Notes: generated from the sequence alone by a model not told the origin. Positions 34,870 to 43,804 are shown, counted from the stretch's first letter. The stretch: 64,000 nucleotides of DNA from Paraburkholderia monticola (GCF_001580545.1 NZ_LRBG01000037.1:558001-622000); one strand, 5' to 3'. Made by a program: numbers and translations.

Positions 34870-35534
34870 AGGAGTTCGTGTCTGCGACGGTCCAGGCAAA
34901 CACATACACCAGGCCGCAGCAGACAGAAACACGCACCACACAAACCGGAACAGCACCGACATATTTCTAGACCATTGATATCGCGCGCACCGCGCGACGT
35001 CGTCACGTGTTCCGGTTCCGCGACTCGCAAATGCAGGTCATTGATTTTATGGCTCCTTTCGGACCTAACCGCCATTTTCCGCACGAAACGTACGTTCACC
35101 CCTCGACCTGCCTGGTGGTGGTCGGACGCAACCGCTAAGGTGAGCGATGGGACCCGGCGGACGCACTTTCGGGTGAGAGCAGGCGGGCGCAGTGGCTGCG
35201 CTGCGGCGAGACAGCCGGGTTGGATAGTGTGTGTATGCTCGCTACGGTAACGTGTCTGACCAGCAGGAAACACTCCGACAGGCGGGAACCGGGGGCGATT
35301 TTTCAGCGCACGTGCGGTGACGGTATACCTGAAGGGATCAGATCGACTGTCATCAGCAAAAGCCTTCAGATTCAACGATATTTCAGTGCAAAAAGATAAC
35401 AGTTTGGGTGGCAGCGAACTCAATCTGCCGGCTAGCGTGGCACGTCCAGCGCTGTCGGACGCTCCGCGCGATGTCCCCGGGTGCCCGGCGGCGTGCCGCC
35501 GGGTCCGGCAACCTTCCTGTCACGCCCCGCGCCC
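34870..35534. other. Intergenic region after the ddp operon
   Basis: It separates the rightward ddp operon from a leftward gene. Frames up to 185 codons on the minus strand are Cys/Arg-rich mosaics without any motif I recognise. No clear rho-independent terminator, RNA gene or repeat was found. Confidence 0.4.
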
Positions 35535-36665
35535 TCATCCAAACCGAACGCAATATACCGGCGGCAAATGCGCTGAAATCAAATGCCAGCTTTCGCCGCC
35601 ATCGTCGGACGTCCATAGCCCGCCAGTAGTCGACCCCATCGCGAGGTGCGTGCCGGAGTCATCGACCGCGAGCCCGTGCCGATATACGAGGTCATAGGCC
35701 GGTGCTGGCGGCAAGCCGTTCGAGAAACGCTCGAACGTGCGGCCGCCGTCGCGTGTGCGCGTAACGACGAACTGGCCGTCTACCGGGATCCGGTACTGGT
35801 CTTTAACGGCGGGTACGAACCACGCAGTGTCCGGCTCGCGCGGATGCACGGCGACCGCGAAGCCGAAACTCGATGGCTGCGCTTCGATCCGCTGCCAGTG
35901 GGCGGCGCCGTCGATCGAGCGGAAGATGGCGCAGTGATGCTGCGTCCACAGCACATCCGGGTTTGCCGCACAGTGCACGACGCGGTGCGGGTCTTGCACA
36001 TTAGGGTCGCCGCGCCGTTCTGGCGGCATGTAGTCGGCTTCCATGCCTTCGGCACTCACGCGCCAGGTCGTACCGCCGTCGGCCGTCTGCCAGACGCCGC
36101 CGCACGACACGCCGATCGTCACGTGCCGGCTGTTGCGCGGATCGACCATCACCGAATGGATGCCCGGCGCGTCGTAGCCGCCTCCGAGCCATTCGCGGCG
36201 CTCCGGGCTATCCCACAGCGCACGGTTGAGGACCCAGGTGTCGCCGCCATCGTCAGAACGGAAGAGCCCACCGGGAATCGTGCCGGCCCACAACACACCC
36301 GGTTCGTCCGGGCCGCCGGTTTCGAGCGACCAGATCTGCTGAAGCGTCCAGGGCGGCTGAGGGTTGGGCGCGGCCGCGCTCGTGTCCGCGCCGTCACTGG
36401 TACGCGTCTCGTCGGCAGGCTGCGGCGGGTAGACGGGGACCGCGCATTCTTCCCAATCCGCCATGCCCGCGCGCCGGCGATGCAGCTTCACGCCAAAGTG
36501 GCCGAGATTGAGCGCGGCATACAGCGATCCGTCGCGTGGATCAGGCAGCACCATGCTCACCGGCTCGCCGATGAAATACGGCTCACCGACGGTCCAGCCA
36601 CCGTCGCCGTCGGCTTGCAGAACGAACAATCCCTTGCGGGTTGCAACAAGCAATCGATCGCTCAT
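35535..36665 (-). CDS. BNR/sialidase-like beta-propeller protein
   Basis: A 376-residue protein built of repeats with Asp-box motifs: SDDGGDTWVL, ADGGTTWRV, RDGGRTFERF and SDDGGESWHLI, spaced as in sialidase-type or VPS10-like propellers. ATG 36665 follows GGGAG; the frame continues upstream, but that part is not protein-like. There is no signal peptide, so it is predicted cytoplasmic, and the catalytic residues of true sialidases cannot be seen. A MoaD/ThiS-fold gene lies 34 bases upstream in the same operon. This pairing occurs in several proteobacteria, but its function is unknown to me. Confidence 0.85.
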   Translation of the reverse strand: MSDRLLVATRKGLFVLQADGDGGWTVGEPYFIGEPVSMVLPDPRDGSLYAALNLGHFGVKLHRRRAGMADWEECAVPVYPPQPADETRTSDGADTSAAAPNPQPPWTLQQIWSLETGGPDEPGVLWAGTIPGGLFRSDDGGDTWVLNRALWDSPERREWLGGGYDAPGIHSVMVDPRNSRHVTIGVSCGGVWQTADGGTTWRVSAEGMEADYMPPERRGDPNVQDPHRVVHCAANPDVLWTQHHCAIFRSIDGAAHWQRIEAQPSSFGFAVAVHPREPDTAWFVPAVKDQYRIPVDGQFVVTRTRDGGRTFERFSNGLPPAPAYDLVYRHGLAVDDSGTHLAMGSTTGGLWTSDDGGESWHLISAHLPPVYCVRFG

Positions 36666-36699
36666 GTCTAGTGTCTCCCGGAGTACGAGTGGAACCTTC

Positions 36700-36969
36700 T
36701 TATCCGCCCGACAGCGCCTGTAAGACGTAAACCCGGCTTTCCTCGCTGAGGGCATCGGACAGATGTCGTCGGTCGCGCACCGGCCGGCCGTCGACAAACA
36801 CGGCCAGATGCCTGCGCAGTGAGCCCTGATCGTCAAGGATGTAGCCGCGAAGTCGAGGTTGCGCGGCGAAGACGGCCTCGAGTGCGTCGCCGAGCGTGCG
36901 CGCATCGATCTCGCGCTCGGGTGTTGCGATATGCCGTTGAATCGAAGGAGCGAAGAAGATGTGCGCCAT
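36700..36969 (-). CDS. MoaD/ThiS-family beta-grasp protein
   Basis: An 89-residue protein with the ubiquitin-like fold of sulfur carriers: an N-terminal strand (HIFFAPSIQRHI), a helix (LGDALEAVFAAQPRLRGYIL) and VFVDGRPVRDRRHLSDAL, ending in VYVLQALSGG. The terminal double glycine needed for adenylation and thiocarboxylate formation is present. Upstream of the propeller gene, it forms a two-gene operon. Either it carries sulfur for an unidentified partner or it is a protein modifier. MoaE, ThiG or E1-like genes are not adjacent, so standard molybdopterin or thiamine synthesis is not indicated. Confidence 0.85.
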   Translation of the reverse strand: MAHIFFAPSIQRHIATPEREIDARTLGDALEAVFAAQPRLRGYILDDQGSLRRHLAVFVDGRPVRDRRHLSDALSEESRVYVLQALSGG

Positions 36970-37357
36970 GGCGGGGCAGCCGAGCGGTAATGTCCTTGTT
37001 CGTCAATTCTGCAGTTTAGATGATCCGCCCGTGTGCTTCGGGGCATCGCCTTATCGGCGACGGCCGTGGCGCTCGGCCGGACCGGCTGGCTCAGTGGATC
37101 ATCCTGGATATGAACGCCGAACTCTCTTATCTTTGTGTGGTTTTGCCGGGCATCGTGCACATCACTCCGCACAGTACCTACAGCAAGAGGCGGGAAAATG
37201 CGTCGTCTGGAATCGCGTTATAAACCGTTGATTTCATTTGGTATCGCTTGTGCATTTCAGTCGCTATCCGCACAACTCAAAATGCCGGCTTTCTTTCATA
37301 TAAACAGCAGCTTGCATCGCTCTATGAAATGTACAGGTCACGTAGACGAACGTCGAT
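36970..37357. other. Intergenic region
   Basis: No gene found. It carries the promoter area of the MoaD/ThiS-propeller operon on the left and the 3' flank of the ArsR-family gene on the right. Short frames lack starts with ribosome sites. Confidence 0.4.
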
Positions 37358-37693
37358 CTAGTCATTGCCTCTCTCCAGGCGTCGTTTCAGGGATGAGAGC
37401 GCCTTCAGGCGCGGCTTTTCGAACTTCGCAATCCAGCGCTCGTAGATCTGCTGCAGCGGCACCGGATTGAGGAAGTGCAACTTCTCGCGCCCGCTGCGTG
37501 CGGTAACGACGAGGTTCGCCGCTTCCAGCAGACCCAGATGCTGCGTCACGCCTTGCCGCGTCATGTCGAGGTGTTCGCACAGGTCGTTCAGGGTCTGGCC
37601 GTCGTGCGCGTGCAGCACGTCCAGCAGCTTGCGACGGCTCGGATCGGCGAGGGCTTTGAACAGCAGGTCTGTGTCGTCGGGACGCTCGGCCAT
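37358..37693 (-). CDS. ArsR-family transcriptional repressor
   Basis: A 111-residue winged-helix protein: FKALADPSRRKLLDVLHAHD opens the domain and DLCEHLDMTRQGVTQHLGLL is the recognition helix region, followed by the wing LVVTARSGREKLHFLNP. The metal-binding cysteines of ArsR/SmtB are absent, so it belongs to the subgroup that usually regulates SRPBCC or YciI genes. The inverted repeat at 37706-37748 directly upstream is a strong candidate for an autoregulatory operator. YciI lies upstream on the same strand. Confidence 0.92.
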   Translation of the reverse strand: MAERPDDTDLLFKALADPSRRKLLDVLHAHDGQTLNDLCEHLDMTRQGVTQHLGLLEAANLVVTARSGREKLHFLNPVPLQQIYERWIAKFEKPRLKALSSLKRRLERGND

Positions 37694-37700
37694 GAATGCC

Positions 37701-37748
37701 TATAGGCAAGTAATCTGTTGCATCTACTATAGGCAAGAGATTACTTGC
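37701..37748. promoter_or_regulatory. Operator region upstream of the ArsR-family gene
   Basis: GCAAGTAATCT (37706-37716) and AGATTACTTGC (37738-37748) are perfect 11-bp inverted repeats; TATAGGCAAG is also repeated directly at 37701-37710 and 37728-37737. The element starts 8 bases from the start codon at 37693, so a bound repressor would block initiation. Seen directly; the link to this ArsR protein is inference. Confidence 0.65.
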
Positions 37749-37786
37749 ATGTCAAGGTGACGTTTGGAAACTGACGATCAAAATGG

Positions 37787-38215
37787 TCAGCGCGTTTGCC
37801 CCTCGATTTGTTGCCGCAGGCGCTTTTCCGCGTCTTGAAGTTCGGGCGTAAAGGCTTCACCAAAGTCCGCGGGCTCAAAGAAAGGCCGAATTTCGATCTC
37901 CGAATCGCTGACCATCGGATTCGGGCAACGCTTGACCCATTCAATCGCTTCGTCCATCGACTGAACCTGCCAAAGCCAGTACCCGGCGATCAATTCCTTG
38001 ACTTCGGCAAATGGCCCGTCAATGACGGTTCGATCCTTGCCCGAAAACCTCACGCGTGCGCCTGCCGAACTCGGTTTCAGCCCGTCGCCGCCTTGCATGA
38101 TGCCTGCCTTCACCAACTCCTCGTTATATTTCCCCATCGCCGCGATCAGTTCCGTGCTTGGCATTTGCCCGGCTTCGGATTCAGGGGTTGCCTTGACGAT
38201 CACCATGACACGCAT
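37787..38215 (-). CDS. YciI-family (DGPF domain) protein
   Basis: ATG 38215 follows AGGAGAA; a TTG 13 codons earlier is less likely. The 142-residue product matches YciI-like dimeric alpha-beta barrels: MRVMVIVKATPESEAG, LIAAMGKYNEELVKAG and the DGPF-type signature DRTVIDGPFAEVKELIAGYW, then DEAIEWVKRCP. The C-terminal helix AEKRLRQQIEG completes the fold. Such genes often sit with ArsR and sigma-factor genes; here an ArsR gene follows 93 bases downstream. The biochemical role is not known. Confidence 0.9.
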   Translation of the reverse strand: MRVMVIVKATPESEAGQMPSTELIAAMGKYNEELVKAGIMQGGDGLKPSSAGARVRFSGKDRTVIDGPFAEVKELIAGYWLWQVQSMDEAIEWVKRCPNPMVSDSEIEIRPFFEPADFGEAFTPELQDAEKRLRQQIEGQTR

Positions 38216-38380
38216 TTGGATTTCTCCTTTGAAGTCGAAATTGATCGGAGACAATGGCGCCTCCTGTGACTACGACGAATGATCACGGCAGAAATCGACA
38301 TGTGCAAGTGATGGCTTCGCAGTGTCGAGACTGGACCGGGGCAGGCCGGTGTCGCCACATCGCAAGGACGCCCGGGCAAG

Positions 38381-38404
38381 AAAAAGGCCCGCACTGGGCG
38401 GGCC
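38381..38404 (-). terminator. Rho-independent terminator, leftward
   Basis: On the minus strand, GGCCCGC pairs with GCGGGCC around a short loop (38386-38404), followed by five Ts (38381-38385). It ends leftward transcription about 100 bases past the stop of the membrane-protein gene at 38504, insulating the YciI gene. Confidence 0.8.
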
Positions 38405-38503
38405 TGAATCCATGTGGAGACATGGAGGAGACAATTTCAGTATAAACCCTGATCGGGTCTTTTGCACGCTCCGGGCGGCGCGCCGTGAGTCATCGCAAGT
38501 CTC

Positions 38504-38833
38504 TTATGTGCGTTTCCGCATATTGCCGCCATGCAAAGGGCCGAACAGCCGCGCACAGAGCAACCCCATCGCCAGGATACCGAGGCCGAACGGCACGACA
38601 TCACCGGTTACTTCGAGTCGAAAGTCGCCAACTCGAAAAACCAGAAGATAGCCGACGACAATATTGAAGAAACCCCACAACACATTGACCGTCGATGACG
38701 ACAGCCCTTTCCCGGACGGCTTCGCGAACGGACTCTGAAACGGCTCGCCCATCACACCCCTGACGAAATGAGGCACCGCATTCGCAAGAAAGGCACCTCC
38801 GAAAAAATAAGGAACGACATGTGACCAATCCAC
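38504..38833 (-). CDS. Small inner-membrane protein
   Basis: The start is GTG 38833, with GAGGAG 9 bases upstream. The 109-residue product has three or four hydrophobic segments (about 5-20, 48-65 and 77-95). It begins MDWSHVVPYFFGGAFLANAV, has NVLWGFFNIVVGYLLVFRVG in the centre and ends in a basic tail. Homologues in proteobacteria are annotated only as membrane proteins. It is a single gene with its own terminator (38381-38404). Confidence 0.8.
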   Translation of the reverse strand: MDWSHVVPYFFGGAFLANAVPHFVRGVMGEPFQSPFAKPSGKGLSSSTVNVLWGFFNIVVGYLLVFRVGDFRLEVTGDVVPFGLGILAMGLLCARLFGPLHGGNMRKRT

Positions 38834-38901
38834 TTCAGTTACTCCTCGTAGCGAGTCAATCGATGAGTCGCGGGCTGTGCCCGTTTCGACGCGGTGAATG
38901 T

Positions 38902-39354
38902 TCAGAAGTCTGCGACCCGTTGCAGCAGTCCCACCGCGGCGGCGAGCGCGGCCTGTTCTCGCGCGGATAGCTGCGCCTGCAGCGCACGAATCAGCCAGTC
39001 CTCTTTGGCGGCCCGACTCGCCTGCAGGTTTCGTTTGAATGCGGGAGTGAGATCGATCAGCGTTTTGCGTCCGTCGGTCGGGTCCGCTTCGCCTTTGACG
39101 ACGCCCAGCGTCTCCAGGCCCGCAACCGTCATGCGCATGGACTGCGGTTTCACACTTTCAGCCCGTGCCAAGGCGGAAACGGTGGCTGGCCCGTCGCGCT
39201 CCAGATGAAACAGCACCGACTTCTGGGCCGACGTAAAGTCGCTCGATTGCGAATGCTCCCGCGCGCGACGAACCAGTTTGCTCACGGCAACGCGTAGTTC
39301 GCCTGCAAGGGCGGCGAGATCTGTAGATTGGGAAGACGGCGATGGTCTAGTCAT
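38902..39354 (-). CDS. MarR-family transcriptional regulator
   Basis: A 150-residue winged-helix regulator: FTSAQKSVLFHLERDGPATV precedes the recognition region LARAESVKPQSMRMTVAGLE, and the wing is GEADPTDGRKTLIDLT (the canonical D-x-R-x wing). Helices flank the domain for dimerisation. It is divergent from the PPC-domain gene at 39510, and the near-perfect inverted repeat 39369-39406 begins 15 bases from its start codon, consistent with autoregulation and control of the divergent gene. Confidence 0.93.
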   Translation of the reverse strand: MTRPSPSSQSTDLAALAGELRVAVSKLVRRAREHSQSSDFTSAQKSVLFHLERDGPATVSALARAESVKPQSMRMTVAGLETLGVVKGEADPTDGRKTLIDLTPAFKRNLQASRAAKEDWLIRALQAQLSAREQAALAAAVGLLQRVADF

Positions 39355-39368
39355 GGCGGCACCATATC

Positions 39369-39406
39369 ATATATGCAGTTTAACTGTACAGATGGACTGT
39401 ATATAT
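39369..39406. promoter_or_regulatory. Candidate MarR operator
   Basis: ATATATGCAGT (39369-39379) and ACTGTATATAT (39396-39406) are inverted with 10 of 11 positions matching. The AT-rich dyad lies between the divergent MarR gene and the gene at 39510. MarR regulators bind such dyads; assignment to this regulator is inference. Confidence 0.55.
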
Positions 39407-39509
39407 TTTTCCGCCGGGTCGGCACGAGCTCAGCGGATACATGCGCCTATGAGATACTTCCTCATCCACATTTAATCCCTGCGTCTACCGCGCGTCGACC
39501 GACCCAGGC

Positions 39510-39929
39510 ATGCAAGCCCATCCCCTCAGACTCTCCCCCGGCGACGACCTTCGCGTCGCCGTCGAGGACGCGCTCCGGCAACGCAACCTGCAAGCAGCCT
39601 TCGTCGTTCAGGGCATCGGCAGTCTCGACGTTGCGGCATTGAGGTTGGCTGGCGCGCAAGCGCCGACGGAACTTCGCGGCGACCTCGAAATATTGACCCT
39701 GGCGGGCTCCGTCTCGCTCGATGGCGCGCATCTGCACATGTCGATTGCGGATGCCCGCGGCCAGGTGTTTGGCGGTCATGTGGCGCGCGGCTGCACGGTG
39801 CGCACGACCGCTGAGTTACTGCTTGTGTCGCTTCCTGGGTATTCGTTCGTGCGAGAGCTTGATCCGCGGACGGGCTATCTCGAACTGCTGATTCGCGGCG
39901 ACGGCACCTCGCAGCCCGACTCCGCCTGA
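39510..39929 (+). CDS. PPC-domain (DUF296) protein
   Basis: A 139-residue protein of the plant-and-prokaryote-conserved domain: HPLRLSPGDDLRVAVEDALR opens it, VVQGIGSLDVAALRLAG carries the conserved glycine-serine turn, and GGHVARGCTVRTTAELLLV is the family core, where histidine and cysteine lie near a possible metal site. In bacteria these trimeric proteins are uncharacterised; in plants the domain is joined to AT-hooks. It is divergent from a MarR-type gene that may regulate it. The start is unaided by a clear ribosome site. Confidence 0.88.
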   Translation: MQAHPLRLSPGDDLRVAVEDALRQRNLQAAFVVQGIGSLDVAALRLAGAQAPTELRGDLEILTLAGSVSLDGAHLHMSIADARGQVFGGHVARGCTVRTTAELLLVSLPGYSFVRELDPRTGYLELLIRGDGTSQPDSA

Positions 39930-39968
39930 TCTCGCGCACGGGGCATCATTTCGCGTGTCGATGGCCGC

Positions 39969-40580
39969 TCAACGCCCCGCCAACATCCGTCCACCCACAC
40001 CGACCAATAAGACACCCGCCACCGTGTCGAGCGCAGCCTTGCGTCGAATCAGCGTGCGCCGCACCGCCGGATGCGATGCCAGCAACGCCATCGCGCAGTA
40101 CCACGCGCAGGAAATCCCGATCGACAGCGCCACGACCGCGACATCGAGCCACAACGGCGCATGCGCAGGCACCATCAACGCGAAGATGCTGCCGTAGAAC
40201 GCGATCGATTTCGGGTTCGTCATGCTGACGAAATACCCCTTTCTGGTCGCGGCCCAGCCGGCCGCGCCGCTGCCGACGCCCACGGCCAACGGCCGCCGCG
40301 CGGTCGCGATCATCTTGAGGCCGAGCCAGATCAGATAGAGCGCGCCGGCAATCCGCAGCACGGCGCCGATCCAGCTGACATGCGTGACGATCAGGCTCAG
40401 TCCCGCGATCGCGATCAAGGCCCAGGTGCCAGACGCGGCGGCGAGGCCGAGGCCGGTCATGATGCCGGCGCTGCGCGACGCGATGGCCGTCGACGTGACG
40501 ATCAGAAAGTTGGGTCCCGGACTCGCGACGCTGAGCAGCAGGACGCCCGCAAGCGCAAGCAGGATGTTGGCGGAATGCAA
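39969..40580 (-). CDS. LysE/RhtB-family amino-acid exporter
   Basis: A 203-residue membrane protein with six hydrophobic segments. The family motif LLSVASPGPNFLIVTSTAIA lies in helix 1 and GLGLAAASGTWALIAIAGLS in helix 2; NPKSIAFYGSIFALMVP marks helix 4. The likely start is TTG 40580 with GAGGA 7 bases upstream. It exports amino acids or homoserine lactone-like compounds; the substrate is unknown. It converges with the PPC-domain gene. Confidence 0.9.
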   Translation of the reverse strand: MHSANILLALAGVLLLSVASPGPNFLIVTSTAIASRSAGIMTGLGLAAASGTWALIAIAGLSLIVTHVSWIGAVLRIAGALYLIWLGLKMIATARRPLAVGVGSGAAGWAATRKGYFVSMTNPKSIAFYGSIFALMVPAHAPLWLDVAVVALSIGISCAWYCAMALLASHPAVRRTLIRRKAALDTVAGVLLVGVGGRMLAGR

Positions 40581-41124
40581 GATGAATCCTCGATGGTGGG
40601 CTGGGTGCGGGACCGGGTGTTCGGCCTGACGCTTTCATCATATCTGAGCGGCTTCAGGCGTTGTCGGTATCCCTGACGCGACAAGCTGGGGTTTACTGTA
40701 ATAGAAAGAAATCCCCGTTCTGAAGCATGATCCGTTGTACGTTGTACGATAAATTATGTGGTTGCCGGACAACTCGGTTCGCGAGCTAGCGCGGCCGGTT
40801 GTCGGCGAGCCGCTCGGGCGGCCGGCTCGCAACAGAAGATGACTTTGAGACGCAGTCCCTTGCTGGACAAGCATTTCCATTGCACTGCGGTCTTGATGGA
40901 TCCGGCCGGAGGCTGGATCGTTGTGTCGACATAAGTAGCGCGATACGTCGCTTCGGCCGACGCGCGTAGGGTGGAAGCTCCGGATTTTAGGTTGTGTCTC
41001 ATACGATGTCTTATAACAAACGTAGCCGCTCCGCATGACCTGACGCTTTCGCTGCCGCATCGATGCGGGCGAGAGCGAGGCCTGCCAGGCGCGCGCACTG
41101 GATCCACTCCCAAGGAGATTACTT
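40581..41124. other. Intergenic region with direct-repeat motif, upstream of the GH28 gene
   Basis: No gene is supported. GTTGTAC occurs twice head to tail (40734-40747), and CATACGATGTCTTATAAC occurs near 41010. Both are plausible regulator sites (GntR- or LacI-like) for the pectinase gene, though no such regulator is encoded here. Frames of about 120-200 codons on the minus strand show no motif. Confidence 0.4.
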
Positions 41125-43782
41125 ATGAAGATGCGCTCAGTCCGAGAGCTTGCGGTACTCGGCCTGTTTGTTTTGACCGTCGCCGGTTGCGGTGAAGGTA
41201 ATAACATTTCAGGCCCCAGTTCCGGCTCGACCACGCCACCCACGAGCCCGACCTCGCCGACTACCCCGGCCTGGACGCCTGGCCGCTACGCCGCCGACAC
41301 GAATCTGCCGGATTCGCCGTCCTTGCCGGCCGACACGCAGGTGTGCGCGACGCTGCAGGCTAACAACAACATGATCAAGAACGCTGACGGCTCGCTGCCG
41401 CTCAGCTCGGATCCGACGCCGGCTGCCTACGGCGGCGCGACCACGGCACTGAACAACCCCGACCAGGCGCGCATCCAGGCCGCGCTCGACGCGTGCGGCG
41501 CCGCCGTGGACGCGGAAGTCGGCGCGAAGATCACGCAGGCCGATCAGCAGGCGGCCGCTACGCAGCAGGCAGCCAACAACCCGCTCGTCAACATCGCGGG
41601 TGCATCGAGCGAAACGCTGTCGAACCCGACCTACAAGGCCACCAAGTTCGCGGTGCGTCTCGTCAAGAACAGCAGCGGCGCGGGCAACGCGTTCCTGAGC
41701 GGTCCGCTGGTTCTGCCGTCGGGCGTCACGCTGTGGATCGACGACGGCGTCACGCTGTTCGCGAGCCGCGACGTCGTCGTCTACGACAAGACCGCGCAGG
41801 ATCGCCCCAACGCGATCACCTGCGGCGCCGCGATCAACAACCCGGCCGGTCTTCCGGCGCCGAGCGGCACCGCCAACGCGGGCCAGGCGACCATCGCGGG
41901 CACGAGCGGCATGCAGAACTGCTATCCGCTGATCCGCGGCACGCATACGGTCAACGCGTCGATCATGGGCACGGGCTCGATCGATGCGCGTGGCTACATG
42001 CCGCTGATCAGCTCGTCGCCGATGTATCCGACGATCCGCTGGGCGACCGGCGTCACCGAGGCGTTCACGTATTCGAGCGGCAACATCACCGGCGTGACGA
42101 CGCCGAAGTTCAGCTGCACGAACACGATCGCCGCTTACCGCGCGGGCACGCTCGCGCCGGAAGGCACCGCTTGCGACGTCGTCACCGCGATGGGCCAGAC
42201 GACGCTGACCACGCCGGCCGTCACCTATGTGGTGAACCGTCAGGCAACCAGCGTTCCGAGCGGCTATTCGGTCACGGGTGGCGGCTGTACCGCCGGTACG
42301 GCCGGCTGCGCACGCTGGGTGCCGGCGAGCTGGTGGGATATCTCGTACCACGGCAACAAGGACATCGGCGGCGGCCCGTACAGCTTCCAGGGCAACCCCG
42401 GCATGCTGTGGATGCAGCAGTCGAAGAACCTGTCGCTGTATCAGATCACGTTCCGCAACAGCACCTTCTTCACCGTCGAAGCCGACGGCGTGGACGGCCT
42501 GACCGTGTGGGGCATCAAGATCATCACGCCGTTGCTGCCGGATGCGGCGAACCAGGCGAGCGTCGGCATGAACAACGACGGCTTCGATGGCGTCAGCGGT
42601 TCGTACTCGCATCTCTATACGGGTGCGACGATCGATGCCAGCTCGACCGGCGTGAAGAACACCGACGGTGTCGACCCGAGCGTTGCAGCGGGTCCGGAGC
42701 ACTCGGCACTCGGCACGGGCAGCAAGACGACGTCCGCAGGCCAGGTGTACTTCGACGGCTACGTGAAGAACGTCGCGATCGTGTACAACTTCCTGAGCCC
42801 GTCCGACGACAACGTCGCGTTCAAGGGCGGTCTGCAGGATCCGCGTCCGCTGGCGGCACGCGGCGCGCCGAGCGGCCAGAACCCGTCCAACATGCTGTGG
42901 GGCATCGACGGTAACCGCGACGTTTCGTCGAACCGCACGTACGGCATCACGGTGGCGCACAACCACAACTACAACGGTCACGGCCTGTCGGTCGGCAGCC
43001 CGACGAATGCAGGTGTCCGGAACATTCACTTCTACGACAACTACTTCGACAATATCTACGACGGCAGCACCGGGTCGACGGATATGGGCATCGTGGGCCT
43101 GCGTATCAAGAGCGGTCAGGCACGTGGCGGCGACGTCAGCAACATCTACTACGACGGCGCATGTCTGCGTGGCGCGAAGGACTTCCTCGTGTTCGACATG
43201 TACTACACGGGTCCGGCTGCCGATCCGATCTCGTACACGGGTCTGGGCTGGCTGCCGCCGAGCTTCCACGACATCAACGTCAGCAATATCCGCATGATGA
43301 ACATCCCGGCCAACAAGGCGGCTGGCAAAGTGGGCGGCGGCAACCTGACCTTCCGTGGTCTGCATGCCGACACCGCTTACGCCAATACGCAGAGCGTGAT
43401 CCAGCTGAACATGGATAACGTGGTCGCGGATAACGACGTGACGATGGCGATTGCGAACCTGAGCAAGCCGGTCGTGAACATCGGCGCGCTCGATGGCTCG
43501 ACGCAATCGAAGGCGGCCAACGCGACGCTGAACCTTGGCGCGAACGTGAGCCTGATCGGTCACTCGCTCGCTCACGGCACGGGCGGTATCCTGACGAACA
43601 CGTCGGGCGGGGCGGGCAAGTACACGACCCCGACGAACACGCTGAACCTGACGGTCAACGGCAGCGACGATGCGGGTGCGGCTGGCGACACGAATCCTGC
43701 GGCGACGATCGTCTCGCAGAATCCGAAGCTGTCGCTGTGCGATCAGGCTTCGTCCTGGCCGGTGTTCCCGAATGTGAAGTAA
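41125..43782 (+). CDS. GH28 polygalacturonase-like lipoprotein
   Basis: An 885-residue protein with CAAGGAG 9 bases before its ATG. The lipobox TVAGC (C22) anchors it, and a Pro/Ser/Thr linker (about 30-50) follows. The right-handed parallel beta-helix of family 28 carries all four catalytic motifs: N-T-D at 512-514 (NTDGVDPS), D-D at 561-562 (SDDNVAFKG), G-H-G at 618-620 (GHGLSVGS) and R-I-K at 660-662. It should therefore be an active endo- or exo-polygalacturonase acting on pectin outside the inner membrane. It is much longer than the usual 400-500 residues because of the N-terminal region (60-250) and a C-terminal tail. Confidence 0.93.
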   Translation: MKMRSVRELAVLGLFVLTVAGCGEGNNISGPSSGSTTPPTSPTSPTTPAWTPGRYAADTNLPDSPSLPADTQVCATLQANNNMIKNADGSLPLSSDPTPAAYGGATTALNNPDQARIQAALDACGAAVDAEVGAKITQADQQAAATQQAANNPLVNIAGASSETLSNPTYKATKFAVRLVKNSSGAGNAFLSGPLVLPSGVTLWIDDGVTLFASRDVVVYDKTAQDRPNAITCGAAINNPAGLPAPSGTANAGQATIAGTSGMQNCYPLIRGTHTVNASIMGTGSIDARGYMPLISSSPMYPTIRWATGVTEAFTYSSGNITGVTTPKFSCTNTIAAYRAGTLAPEGTACDVVTAMGQTTLTTPAVTYVVNRQATSVPSGYSVTGGGCTAGTAGCARWVPASWWDISYHGNKDIGGGPYSFQGNPGMLWMQQSKNLSLYQITFRNSTFFTVEADGVDGLTVWGIKIITPLLPDAANQASVGMNNDGFDGVSGSYSHLYTGATIDASSTGVKNTDGVDPSVAAGPEHSALGTGSKTTSAGQVYFDGYVKNVAIVYNFLSPSDDNVAFKGGLQDPRPLAARGAPSGQNPSNMLWGIDGNRDVSSNRTYGITVAHNHNYNGHGLSVGSPTNAGVRNIHFYDNYFDNIYDGSTGSTDMGIVGLRIKSGQARGGDVSNIYYDGACLRGAKDFLVFDMYYTGPAADPISYTGLGWLPPSFHDINVSNIRMMNIPANKAAGKVGGGNLTFRGLHADTAYANTQSVIQLNMDNVVADNDVTMAIANLSKPVVNIGALDGSTQSKAANATLNLGANVSLIGHSLAHGTGGILTNTSGGAGKYTTPTNTLNLTVNGSDDAGAAGDTNPAATIVSQNPKLSLCDQASSWPVFPNVK

Positions 43783-43804
43783 GCGTGGTTGCTTGAAAGA
43801 CCAG

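Noticed and set aside
36666..37172. Upstream extension of the BNR propeller gene to 37172
   Set aside because: It would swallow the MoaD/ThiS gene, and the added residues are not protein-like; ATG 36665 has a good ribosome site.
40638..41243. 201-codon minus-strand frame before the GH28 gene
   Set aside because: It overlaps the GH28 signal peptide and ribosome site and shows no family resemblance.
41209..43575. 788-codon frame on the minus strand opposite the GH28 gene
   Set aside because: It is rich in Arg, Val, Asp and His, shows no domain, and overlaps a gene with all catalytic motifs; it is a GC-driven shadow.
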